Of a stretch of DNA of 64,000 nucleotides, positions 24,101-36,119 are shown piece after piece (position 1 is the first letter of the stretch; each line of letters starts with the position of its first letter). Both the position numbers and the translations under genes were made by a program. This stretch comes from Azadirachta indica (Eukaryota > Streptophyta > Magnoliopsida > Sapindales > Meliaceae): positions 1,127,408 to 1,191,407 of the forward strand of contig CM040442.1 in NCBI GenBank assembly GCA_022749755.1. Reading direction: 5' to 3'. The notes under the pieces were generated by a model, which was not told the DNA's origin, did no database searches, and worked only from the letters and a program-made list of their open reading frames with translations.

Positions 24101-24199
24101 ATATATATATATCTAATTGATTTCCTCTTTTTTTTTTTATGTATGCATGGGTTATTTTAATTACTTCAACTTTATTAATTAAATGATAATCTAATCTGT

Positions 24200-24310
24200 G
24201 TTGAACCAAAACATTGCTAATTTGCATCTTTAGATTCAGAACAGTGGGATCAAGCGGGACCTAAATAAAAAAATATATATAGTTGTCGAAAAATTTTATT
24301 TCATGTCACA
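24200..24310 (-). pseudogene. Remnant of the convergent gene's 3' UTR
   Basis: Matches the reverse complement of about 1925-2040 (the GAACCAAAACATTGCTAATT and GATTCAGAACAG words). It lies downstream of MVKIKI copy 3, as expected for the duplicated unit. Confidence 0.55.
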
Positions 24311-25480
24311 TAACTGGGAAGGCCAGGCCCTATTGTCATCTATAATATTCTCTTATCAAAATTAATAACTTAAAATATGATCATCTTCAACCGAACCAAT
24401 AATCAGCATTAATTAACTGATTTCTAAGTTAAATACTTGTTCTTCTTTTATTAATTTGTTTCTAAGTGAAAAATGCTTCGTTTTTTAAATGTATTTTAGA
24501 TATATTATATCTTATCAAATTTTAAAAGTTTCATAATTATTTTAGTTAAATAGTTATTATTATATAAGGGTATAATTGTCACTATTTAATAAATTGAGAC
24601 TTTAATAGATATTTTTGAAATCTTTAAACTTAATCAGTCCAAGTAGAACAAATCTTATGGTCTTATATTTCCTTTTTCCATTTGACTGTGGATTTAAAAG
24701 AGTTTTTATTTGCTAATACAATGTGTTGTTATTACAAAGTCAATTGGTCCTTCAACGAACTTTAAACATAGGTCTGGTCAATTAAAATTTTTCTTCATAT
24801 ATAAATATTAAAAATATTTCTTTATTTTTCAATTACCCATGTTCAATCTTATTTATCATCCAACTATTTTATTTCAAATAAAAATAATCAAAATATATAA
24901 TTGCTATTAGAGTGGTGTGACCTCTAATAATTTCGTGGCCAACATGTAGTCATGAGCAATATTTCAAAATTTTTTAAACTTGCGTAAAAATATATATTTA
25001 CATATAAAAGGAGAAAAAAATTAATTAGTTTTTATTAATTTGAATGAAAAGATTTATTTTAATCATTTTTAAGGTGGTTAATAATTAATCATAATTTTAA
25101 AAATATTTGTGTGGTATGAATATTATTGAATTAACTCTTTTTTATTTTAAAATTGCTGGTAGTGCTCGATCAGATATTATTAGAAAGTAGGAGATATGAC
25201 CCAAAGACAAAAATGGAAAAAGGACTCACTCTCAGTTCAGAGGCTGATTCTTTTAATTATGGTACTCTTCATTTTCCCCATTACATATGTTGACAATTTT
25301 TTGTCTATTCCTAAATTTTTATACACTAGAAAATTAAAAAAGAAAAAGTGACTTTCAAATTTGTCATAAAATTGGAAGTGGAGCATTTTAGTCTGATTAT
25401 TATAAGTCTGGTTAAAAATAAATAATTTTTTAAATACTGGTCAAAGCCGAATTTCCCAAAAAAAAAAAAAAAGCAAGTCA
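24311..25480. other. Intergenic part of the duplicated unit
   Basis: AT-rich. 24820-25200 parallels 47270-47680 (the AGAGTGGTGTGACCTCTAA word is shared), confirming segmental duplication. No gene seen. Confidence 0.55.
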
Positions 25481-25484
25481 TTCT

Positions 25485-25638
25485 GGTGGTGCTATATATA
25501 AAGAAGATTTCACAATAATCAGTTGATTTCACCGTCTTCCATTTCTTTTCTTCGTACATTAATATCGTTCCCACACAAACGGAAACATCTCTCTCACTCT
25601 CACACAGTCTTTTTGTTTCTTTAGTTTGCTTGTCCTTT
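25485..25638 (+). promoter_or_regulatory. Conserved promoter-like block (copy 1), interrupted by copia 2
   Basis: TATATATAAAG at 25493-25503 is followed by a pyrimidine-rich leader (CTCTCACTCTCACACAGTC). The same block occurs at 47950-48190. It continues on the far side of copia 2 from 30611 to about 30890. The transcript it would serve is unknown. The ankyrin gene has its own TATA much closer. Confidence 0.45.
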
Positions 25639-25643
25639 ATTAT

Positions 25644-25933
25644 TGAAGAGGAAGTATCAGCAAAAATTGATGCTTTGTTTTATTGAAGACAAAAACTTAA
25701 TTTATATACAGACTTCTTGTGAGATCAAGAAGAAAAACTCCTAAAAAATAGCCGATTAAAAAGGGCTAATCGGTACTATCCAAAATCATGGGAGTTGATA
25801 TGAAAAATATAATAAATCATAGCAACAATCTTGTGCTAGACAGACCCTTTGATAGTGCCCCGCATTCTGCAAGGTTTTTCTCCATAAATCTTCCTAATTG
25901 TGCATTCTGCATTCTGCATTTACTTCCTTATTA
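25644..25933 (-). repeat. 3' LTR of copia 2
   Basis: 290 bp. In element orientation it starts TAATAAGG directly after CTTGAGGAGGAA and ends CCTCTTCA next to the target duplication. It matches 30337-30605 with scattered differences. Confidence 0.85.
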
Positions 25934-28900
25934 TTCCTCCTCAAGCTGGTGGATGGAAGGGAATGAACTCCCAGCTTGGACTTGAATGTGAGAAATGATT
26001 GCTTGGAAAGCGTTTTAGTAAAAACATCAACTGTTTGCATTGTAGATGGTAGGAATCTTGTGGTAAAGGCACCGACAGCCACCTTTTCCCTTACAAAATG
26101 ATAGTCTATCTCTATATGTTTAGATCGAGTGTGAAAAACAGGATTGGCTGTCATATGTAATGCAGTTAGATTGTCAGAAAAAAGCCGTGGTGGTTGATGA
26201 AGATATATCCCGGTGTCTCGTAGATTTTGATAGTAGTGGAAGCTAGAGATCTGTACTCAGCTTCAGAACTTGATCTTGAAACAGTAGGTTGCTTTTTAGA
26301 AGACCACGAAATATAATTTGCACCTGAGTATATACAATACTCGGTTGTATTTCTTCTAGTTTCTTGACAGCTTCCCAATCTGCATCACAAAAAAACCACT
26401 AAGTGTTAAGAGTGCTTTGACAGAAAAAGCGTATTCCATGGTCCATTGTTCCTTTTAAATATCGGATTATTCGTTTGACAGCACGCAAGTCTCCTTCTGT
26501 AGGATTTTTTGAAAGCGTTGACAAACTTTATTCACTGCATGAACAATGTCAGGTCTGGTAAAAGTTAAGTATTGAAGAGCTCCAACTAATTGTTGATATT
26601 CAGTGGGATCGGTAAAAGTATTGTCTTTTGAGGTGGATTGTTGTTTGATTGCCATTGGAGTTGCAAATGGGAGCAATCTAACATTCTTGCACGACGTAAT
26701 AGGTCCTTCATATATTTTGTTTGAGAGAGGAAAATGCCACCAGAAAAGTACTTTATTTCTAAACCAAGAAAGTAATGTAGCTTGCCAAGATCCTTAAGTG
26801 CAAACACCTTGATGAGTTTATAAATCAAATATTCAATGAACACCCTGTTTATAAATCAAATATTCAATGAACACCCCATTATTGCCTGTTACAACCACAT
26901 CATCTACATACACCAATATTAGAATAATGAGTCTTTTAATTTTAAAAATAAAAAGAGATGAATCTGCTTTGCTACAAATAAAACCAAGATGAAGAAGAAA
27001 TTGGGAAAGATGGTCAAACCATATAAGGAACTATTTAAGACCGTATAAGACCATATAAGGAACGATTTAACTTGCAATCATGGTATGATTTTTAAACATT
27101 TTGGGAGCCAGGTGGTTGTTCCATATAGACAGTTTCTTTAAGAAAGCCATGCAAGAATGCATTCTTGACATATAGCTGTCTCATGGTCCATTTAGAAGAC
27201 ACAGCAATAGCAAGCACCATTCTTATTGTTGTTGGCTTTATAACTGCATTAAAAGTTTCTCCAAAATCTAACTGTTGAACTTGAGAGAATTCTTGTACCT
27301 CCAAACGTGCTCTGTATTTGTCTATCAATCCACATTTGTTGTATGTGGTTCGAAAAACCCATTTTAAGCCACTGATATTGACACCTTTTGGTCGGGGAAC
27401 TAGTGTCTAAGTTTGGTTTTCATTCAAAGCCTGAATTTCTTCTTTCATTGCATTGAGCCAATAGGGTATTTTGGGGCTGTTTTGTATCTTTTTGGCTCTA
27501 AGTTTGCAGTCAATGCCATTTAGTCTGCTAACTCAGGATTCTGCTTCAGCTTATGTCTAGTGATTATTTTTTGCTGATTTTAGGCTGGCTCTACTGTTGA
27601 AGTGGGTAAACCATCGTTTGGAATCACCAAGTCAATGAATAATTTGTCACTTATGCCTTTTGGATCATGGACATTAAAGTGTTATTGAGAATCTGCATTA
27701 TTATTGGCTTGTTGGCTTCCTTCTTCTTCATCCAAATTGTTTGCGGATGACTCTGATAATTCACTATTAAGGTGACGAAAAGGTAGGAGGTGTTGTGATA
27801 GGCTATTCCTTTGTGGTTCTATTAGAAAATTTGGAATAAAGGAAGTGGTGGCAACTGATGTATTTGTGTTTTTTTGGAATTTCGCAGCAAGATGCAAGGC
27901 ACAGGTGAACTGAAGGACAATGTTCCTTTGCATCGTTGTTTTTGTTCTTGATTTTTTCCCAAGTTTCTGTGTCAGGAAAACATAACAACTCAAGTATAGG
28001 TCTCTGCAAAACATCTTTGTTAGCATCATCACGAAAGGAAAAAATAATTCATCAAACACTACATGCCGAGATGTATAGACCCTTTAAATTTTTGGATCAA
28101 GACATTAATATCCCTTATGAATTGGACTATATCCAATAAAGACACATGGATTTGTTCTTTTGAAAATTTATTCTTACCATACTTTCGTAGATAAGGAAAA
28201 TATCTACATCTGAAAATTCTATAAGAGTTGTAATCTAGTTGCTTTTTGTACAACTTGTAGTGTGGCATTTCCATCTTTAAAATAGAAGAAGTTATTCGAT
28301 TGATCAAGTGTGTTGCTATCATAAAAGCATCAATCCACAAGTTTAGAGGTAAATTTGCCTAAAACAATAATGTGAAGCCAATGTCCATGAGATGTCTGTG
28401 TTTTCTTTCAGCCACGCCATTCTGTTCTGGTGTATGACGACAAGGCAATTGTTGCAAGATACCACACTAGTTCAAATGATTTTTGAAATCTCTTTATTGA
28501 AACTCCCCTCCTCCATCGCTTTGAAAAATTTTGATTTTTCTGTCAAGTTGGTTCTCTGAAAGCTTTTGAAATCTAAGGAAACAATTAAGAAAATCAAATT
28601 TATTTCTTAAAGGATACAACTAAGTAAAATAAGAGCAATCATCAATAGATATCACATAATATTTGAAATCTTGTTTAGACGAAATAGGAGCAGGTCCCAA
28701 TAAATCACAATGTACTTTTTCAAGTGGAAAATCAACAATTTTATTAAGAGATTGAAAGAGAAGTTTGCAACTTTTTCCCATTTGACAACTTCTAGAAATG
28801 GAATGTGATTTAGTGCAACTAGAAATATCAATAAGATTTTTATCTTGCAAATGCTTTAAAATTTTTTTATGTGAATGTACCATTCATTGATGCCCAATGT

Positions 28901-30336
28901 TGAAAGGTGCTTTATTTCCTTGAATTGCTGTTAGTGCTTGCTGTGGTTTGCCTTCAAGAGCATAGAGACCTCCCTTTTAAAATCCTTTTCCTACTATCAT
29001 GCCCTAGTGATCCTTAATCACAAAACCATTTGATGAGAACTCAATGAAACAAGAATTGTCAGATGTATGTTGTCCAATGGATAGCGAATTTTTTTTAATT
29101 TTAGGGACTAATGGCATATTTTTAAGAATTAAACTCCCATGATCAATTTTGATTTTTCCTTCATCAACATGTGTGATTTCAAGACTTTCCTCATTACCAA
29201 CAAATAAAGAATCATTACCCTTATATGGTTTAATTTTAGGAATATTACCTGCATCATTTGTAATATGTGCAGTGGAACCCGAGTCTGCGTATAAAGTAGG
29301 ATCGCTGCCTTCATCACTCAATTGCATTGCAGCAAGTGCTGGGGAATTTCCTCAGACTGATATGAATAATCAAACCTGTTCCAACACTCTATAGGACTAT
29401 GGTTATCCTTGTTACAAATCTGACAATTGGTATTACCATTTGAGGTAGCATTTTGTTGTTTAGAATGTTGTCCATTCTTATTTTTTTTCCATCGATTATT
29501 GTTGTTGCTGGTTGTTGATTTTTGGTTCTGATTATCTGCCGCATTGTTTTCAGATCGATTTGTTGGTGCAAAGCCTCATCCTCTAGAGTTGAAGCTGCCT
29601 TCATGATTTCGTCCTCTGCCTCGTTGAGCAAGAAAGGCCTGTTCATAGTTTATTGACTGCTTCTTTTCTTCTGCTTCATTTTGAAGTGTTTGTTCATGTC
29701 CCTGTAGTGATAACACAAACTGATTGAATGATGGATAAGGAGGTTTTGCTAGCATAGCAACCTTGAACTCTCTGTATTCAGGACCAAGACCTCTTGCAAG
29801 TTGATATACTTCATCAATGTCGTCAATGGGCTTTTTAACTGCTGCAAGACTCTGACAAATTGCTTTGAATTTTCTGAGATACTCATCAATTGAGAGAGAT
29901 CCCTTTTTCAAAGACAAAAGCCTATTAGTTAAGTCAACTTCCTTCTCTTTTGTTATTGGGAGCAGTTGCTCTTCAAGTGATTGCCATACTTGATAGGCAG
30001 ATTCTACTCCAAGAGTCATTCCCAGCACTTCTTCAGTCATGATTCCTAATAACCATGAGGTTAAAAGGCCATCATTGTTGATCCAAGTATCAAGATTTGG
30101 ATTAGGAACTTTGTTCCCATTGGCATCTAATATTTCAGCCACTGGTTGCTCTCTCTGTTACGTAATCTAAGACTCCAAGGCTACGAACTAGGGTAGGACT
30201 TGTGCTCTCCATAACTAAAAATTTGATGGGCTGAGTTTGATTGAAATTAGACTTGTGCATTGGTGGAAAGATGGGCTGCTAAGAGAAGGTTCTTTGCTGG
30301 CCATATTTCTTGACCTCACAAGTGGCTTTGATACCA

Positions 30337-30605
30337 AAAAGAGGAATTATAAGCAAAGAATTGATTTTCTGTTTTATTGAAGACAAAAACTTAATTTATA
30401 TACAGACTTCTTGTGAGATCAAGAAGGAAAACTCCTAAAAAATAGCCAAATAAAAAGGACAAAGCGGTATTATCCAAAATCAGGGAAATTGATATGGAAA
30501 ATATAATAAATCATAGCAACAATCTTGTGCTGTACTTTGATAGTGCCCTGCATTCTGCAAGGTTTGTCTCCATAGATCTTGTGATTGTGATTCATTTACT
30601 TATTA
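30337..30605 (-). repeat. 5' LTR of copia 2
   Basis: 269 bp. In element orientation it starts TAATAAG right after the ATAAT duplication and runs to the primer-binding site. Both LTRs begin with TA rather than TG. Confidence 0.85.
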
Positions 30606-30610
30606 ATTAT

Positions 30611-31440
30611 CTACGTGCTTTCTCATTTTTGGAATCACAGTAAACTGTTTCTAATTTACTGTCTCCGTCCCAGGATCAACTATCTTTCAGGAGAGAGACA
30701 CAGAGTATTTATGCTTTTTAATTGGCTTGTGTTTACACTTTGGATTGCTTTAATTTATTCCTTTTTGAAAGCTCAAGCAGCATTGATGCTTCCAAAAGCA
30801 AATCCACGATTCTTTTTCTTCTCGCAATAAGACTAGCTACTGTTACTAATCCATCCCACTTATTGGATTACATACAATGTTTAATTTACTAATTAATATA
30901 CAAATCATTGTTACTGTTTTAGATTTTCCACTATTGTGTTATATCTTTAAATTCTATATATCACTTCAAAAACATACTTTTGAAAAGCTGCAAAATTAAA
31001 GTTAAATGCTAATTAATTCATTTGAATTTTTTTGCTAAATTGTCAATTAACATTTTTGAAGTGTTAATTAAAGTACGGCCAAACGGATCCAAATTATGCT
31101 AATGAAAATAAAGACTGTATATGTACACTTAGTTTCTACTGTTGACTTCAATAATTATATATATATATATATATATTTTCTTATATATTCACCATAATAT
31201 TTCGAGATTTTCTGTACTCATAGAGCGTCATGAAAAGACCGCAGAAGAAGTTGAGAGTAGAAAGTAAGATAAGTAGGTGGGTGCAATTTGAGTCAATATT
31301 ATATGTAGGGCTAACTAGCTAAATGACCTTTCGGGATGCCATCGCTGTTACGTTATATTCTCTTACACCTTCACTTCTAATTATCTATACGTATAGAGAA
31401 CCATCTTGAGAGCCCAAGTATTCCGTTTCTCTCTTAATTT
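30611..31440. other. Continuation of the duplicated unit up to ankyrin copy B
   Basis: 30611-30890 matches 48130-48260. 31080-31260 matches 48890-49060. This is upstream sequence of the ankyrin gene with no independent gene. Confidence 0.6.
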
Positions 31441-31447
31441 TCACCCA

Positions 31448-31456
31448 TCACATATA
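31448..31456 (+). promoter_or_regulatory. Likely TATA box of ankyrin copy B
   Basis: CACATATATATAAACAG lies about 60 bp before the ancestral start position at 31511. The same arrangement occurs before copy C (TATATATAAAACGG, about 49157-49170). Confidence 0.45.
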
Positions 31457-31510
31457 TATAAACAGTTGAAAACTAAGGCAACCTTTCTCTGAACGTAGTG
31501 ATAATTATTC

Positions 31511-34500
31511 GTGGATAGTGTTCCACATTCCAGTTCCTCATTGAGCAGAAATGAAGATAAAATCTCGATTACCGAGTCAACGGAAGAAATTAAAGGAGAA
31601 AAAAGAGCAAAAGAAGCAGAAGAAACCAAAGAAAAGAATCCACCATTTAGAAGTCTGGAAGGTAAGACAAGGATTCTAGCCGTAAGTAATGTTTATTTAT
31701 TTTTTGAAAAAACATACAAGCATTTTAGCTTCTAAGATATATAAAACATCAATTTTAATATATAGTATGAATAAAATTCACACCCCCAGCTTGTTAGTTA
31801 ATAAGATCTGTTTAATTTACCACTTAAAACACAAATTACCCAAGCGGTGCCTTTTTACTGCACAAATGAAAAATGAAACAAGCCAAAAAAAAAAAAAACA
31901 CAGACGCAACTCAATTGGCTGAAATATAGATGTAGGGATGCTATGGTTTTAACTTTTATGGTGGTTTTGACCGGCTGTTATGTGAGGATCTCCGGTGATT
32001 TCGAAGGAATTTGCCGGCTCCGTCACTTGGGTTTGATGGTCAGCATAAGAGAACTACTCTGACGGTGATGCGGTGGCGATCATGGTGGCAGTACAATGGC
32101 CACGGCGGATACGATCTTCTGCTGCTGCTTTTTTAATTTTGAACATTCATTTTAAAGTGAAATTCGTGGACTTTTGGTGATTATGGTTTGGGTTTGCTGG
32201 AATTTAAGTATTTTGACTTGGTTTTGATTCGGAAAATATTTGGTTTTGGGACGATCATGGTTGTGGATGCATGTTTCTTATTTTAATAGAAAGCTTTTGG
32301 TGGCATCAATGGTGGTACGAGGGAAATTCTGGGTTTTTACGACGATAATTTTATTTATTTAAATATAATTACTAAATTATTTAGTTAGAAAATAAACACT
32401 TACAAAGTATACAGGCACGAAGGAAAAATTAAAAAATTAAAAACAAAAAAAAAAAAGAAAAAACGAACAGCTCTGAAATATATACGTACTCAACAATATG
32501 CTCTCTCTGTCATGGATGTGGCCAGGGCGATGACAGGGAAGAACAGAATGAGCCGTGAGGATCATGTTCGTTACAGGCCACTACTCCTAGCTTTTACTCA
32601 CCGTGATTGGGAAAAAGTAGAACATTTCATAAGTCAAAATCCCGATGCTCTAACCACCAACATCAATGAAGGTTCTCAAACTATTTTCCACATTGTCGCT
32701 AGGTCAGATCAAGATGACGCCATTAGGCTCTTGAATCACTATCTAAGAAGAGTCCCTCGAGCATTCCTAGAACAAAATGAAGATTATGGCTTCTCGGCTC
32801 TAAGCTTCGCAGCCTCAGCTTGCAATACAAGAGCTGCAAAACTGTTGGTGGAATTTAGCCAAATTTTGCTAAAAATTAAGGAGATTTGCTTCCAATTCAC
32901 CATGCAGTGTGGAGCGGCCACAGGGAGACCGTTAATTATTTTCTATCGGTGACTCCACTGGAGGACTAAAAAGGGTATTCAAATCCCTTTGCCGGCTCTA
33001 GTGGTCTTTTCCTGGTGAATTCCCTGGTTGAAAATAATTTATATGGTTAGTTAATTCCATTTGAATACCAATATTAATTTACATATACATACATATATAT
33101 ATATGAATAAAATTAATTACATTTTTTATTCTTAATTTCGCCACTGCCGCTTCATGCACAGATATAGCTTTTGATATATTGAAGCGCTCTCCAGAGATGG
33201 ATATTGATATTTCGATTGGGAAACAGATTTTAGAATCGCCGGCTACTAAACCTAAGGGTTTTGCTAGTGGTAGTCGACTTAGATATTGGAAACGCTTAAT
33301 CTATCACTGTCAGTGCCAACAATTAATGTTATTTCTTTTTAACATTTATGATATATTAATAAGCACCCAATAGTACATGCATTCGGTTCTTTTTTCTCTA
33401 CAGACATTCCTGTGCAGAAAGAAGATGATGATTCCCCTCAAACCCAAAGTAATGATTTACCTGCCCAAGGAACACAGAGAATCCTAATCTCATTCAGAGA
33501 TCACAAAGCTCCTCAATAATATCCTCACCTTTCAGATTTCTTCACAACTTATCGTCTACTTTAGGTTCGTATAAAGTTTAATTAGACATATATAAAAACA
33601 TCTGTTGCTTTGCTTTAAATCTCAGGTGATCACCTACTAACTCTCATGCTTCTGAAGTTAACTATTTTTTGTTTAAAATTACAGGTGCATGGAACCAAAA
33701 ATTGCGGACTATGCTTTGGAATGTCGTCCTGTATCTAGGTAAGCAAAGCGTTGACAATGCTCTTTCTCTCGGGTTTTTCCAAGGAATCTTCTTTTATTAC
33801 TTGATAAATTGTATTAGCTCCAAGCATCCGAGGCGTACGTGATACGAAGTTAATGCACATGAAAACAGTTGAAATAGTCAGGATGTTGTGCGATTTTGTT
33901 TGGAGCTTTGAAGAAGCGTCACTGGCGTTAAAAATGCCGATCCTCACTGCTGCAAAATTGGGAATTCCTGAGATTGTGAAAGAAATTACTTTTGTCTATC
34001 CTTTTTCAATTATTTTTGTTGACAAGCATGGGAATAACACACTTATGCTTGCAGTTAGACACCACCAGGAAAAAATTTTTAAGCTTGCAAGTCAAACTGC
34101 AGGAAAACACTTTAAGGGAGATGGCATCCGAACGGAGATGGTAACATCTTGCATTTAGCGGCAACGTTGGCACCTGCAAGAGAAGTCCCTGGTGCAGCGT
34201 TGCAGATGCAGCGGGAGTTGCAATGGTTCCAGGTTATATACATAAAATATTTTGTTCCAGCGTTTATTAGGTTCCATTTTCGGTCTCGCATGTAGAACAA
34301 ACTCAAATATTCCTAGCTAACCCTGTTTTTCTGCAGGCTGTGGAAGATTCTGTCCCACCAACCATTTGTGAAGAGGGCAATAAAGGCGAAAAAAAAAAAC
34401 TCCTAGAGAGTTGTTTAGTGAAGAACACGAGATATTAATTGAGAAAGGTGAAAAATGGATGAAGGACAATGCTTCATCATGCGCACTAGCAGCTTCTCTC

Positions 34501-34955
34501 ATACTCACAATAGTGTTTGTCTCAGTTTTCGCTATACCTGGTGGCAATAACGATGATGGGATCTCCAATTTTTTGAATACATTACCTTTCAAAATATTCG
34601 TGATATCAGATGCGTTTTCACTCTTTTCTTCAACCACTTCGTTGCTGGTGTTCTCGGGCATCCTCGCTTCACGTTACTCTGAAGAAGATTTTCTGGTTTC
34701 ATTGCCAACGAAGCTAATTCTCGGCCTTATCACTCCGTTCATTTCATTTGCAAGCATGACGGTAGCATTTGGTGCAACAATTTACACAGTTTTTTCAGAA
34801 GCGTGGAAATGGGTTTTCATTCCAATCGCTCTCATTGGTGTATCCCAGTGATCTTATTTGTAAGGCTGCAGTTTCCTCTCTTGGTTCAAATATACTCGTT
34901 CACTTTTGCTCCAACTTTTTTTCAGCCACTAAAGAATTGAAGTCTCTACATCTGA
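31511..34955 (+). pseudogene. Ankyrin-repeat/PGG-domain membrane protein, copy B, broken
   Basis: Exons by comparison with copy C: 31511-31661, 32516-33045, 33162-33308, 33404-33564, 33685-33738, 33818-34232, 34337-34955. Exon 1 is an acidic/Lys-rich N-terminus. Exons 2 and 6 are ankyrin-like. Exon 7 holds the PGG domain (KGEKWMKDNASSCALAASLI, then AIPGG) and hydrophobic segments. Lesions: the start codon is GTG where copy C has ATG. The exon-2 acceptor AG has become GG (CATGG before 32516). There is a frameshift near 32880, and GACTCA has become GACTAA, giving a stop near 32968. Exons 4, 6 and 7 carry small indels (161 versus 159, 415 versus 416 and 619 versus 615 bp). It is clearly a pseudogene. 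Confidence 0.88.
31930..32345 (+). repeat. Conserved block in intron 1 of ankyrin copies B and C
   Basis: About 400 bp, richer in G and C than the flanks (TTGCCGGCTCCG, CAGTACAATGGCCA), closely matching 49645-50050. It has no open frame. It could be an old element insertion or an intronic regulatory sequence that predates the duplication. Confidence 0.5.
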
Positions 34956-36119
34956 TGCAGACTTCTGTGTTTCATGCTTAATTTTCTTGTAAAAACAATT
35001 ATTCTATAGAATTAATTAGTTTTTTCTATATTAAAGCGTATATATAGCCCATCAGAATGTGAGCTAACATGGACTTCCTAATTCACGTATTCTTGAATGC
35101 CAAGTTTTTCTTTGACAGCTTACTCCTGATTCTTTCTTAATTATTTGTGTTATGTCATGTTATCTTTTACTTCTCTTCTAAGTAGGTTTTTATTTTCTTA
35201 TTTTCTACTAAAGTTGCTTTCTCCTTTGTTGTCAATTCCTCTAATTTTCTATTTTTCAAATCAAATACATGTGTTGTCCATTTGATTTGTAAATAGACAA
35301 TGTTTTTATTTTTTAGATTCCCTGAATAATAGAACAATTTAAGTCTATAAACATAATTAAACTTATATGCTTTTAGAATTCTCTGTTTAATTATACCAGT
35401 TTAGTATCAAGTTGACATTATCATAGCATTTTCTCTTTCCTAAATTGCAGCATTTGAAGTTAAATATTTATAGTAACAACAAAAATATGATTGGCTAATT
35501 AATTAATTAGGAAACTGTTACCAATATAAATTCAAGAAAGACAATGCAGATAAGTATTGCCAAATGATTCCATCAACTAAAAAATCTAATTAAATTAATA
35601 AAAAAAGAGTTGGTGTAGATTCATTTAGGCATTAAACTAATTAAGAGTATGATTATTAGTGACTCAAAAGATTTTGTTACATATGATACTCCTGATTGAA
35701 TTATTAAAACTGTCTTGCTTCTGTTGAGGTCATTAATTAAAAATATTTTTTGTTCTCCTATAATTTACTTTATAGTTTCAAACTTTGCGATCCTCTGACT
35801 AATAAGTCTAAAGAAAAAAAAAATTGTAGATCAAAAGCGAAACAAAGGAGAAAAAAAAAAAAAAGTAACTTGCTTTTGAAAAACTGATTCTTTATATTTG
35901 TTTCTAATCGTCGTACTTCCATTTTTAATTTTATTTGTTTTTCCGATAAATAAATTGGCTGCTAAAAATTTTATGGAATTACTAATCCTGATCTCAAACT
36001 AGCTAGAAAAAGATAATTTTAATGTGAAAATTAATTACGAATACAAATTAAATTAAAAGGCAACTAATAATTCCAAACGAGATTAGGTGTTCCATATTAA
36101 AAACTATCCATTGCATAAA
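34956..36119. other. Downstream flank of ankyrin copy B
   Basis: 35040-35520 matches the flank of copy C (53060-53560). 35320-35520 is the single-copy equivalent of a segment that is tandemly duplicated at 53385-53835. No gene. Confidence 0.6.

Larger units (their letters stand above)
25644..30605 (-). mobile_element. Ty1/copia LTR retrotransposon 2 (RE1-like), degenerate
   Basis: About 5.0 kb read on the reverse strand. Order: 5' LTR 30605-30337, primer-binding site TGGTATCAAAGCC (30336-30324), gag of UBN2 type (30142-29576), protease with YADSGSTAHIT (about 29290), integrase (28883-28059), reverse transcriptase (27328-26586, with YVDD intact near 26900), RNase H (26378-25894), 3' LTR 25933-25644. 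A perfect 5-bp duplication ATTAT lies at 25639-25643 and 30606-30610. The paralogous sequence near 48120 is an unfilled site. Stops and frameshifts break pol into many pieces. Confidence 0.93.
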
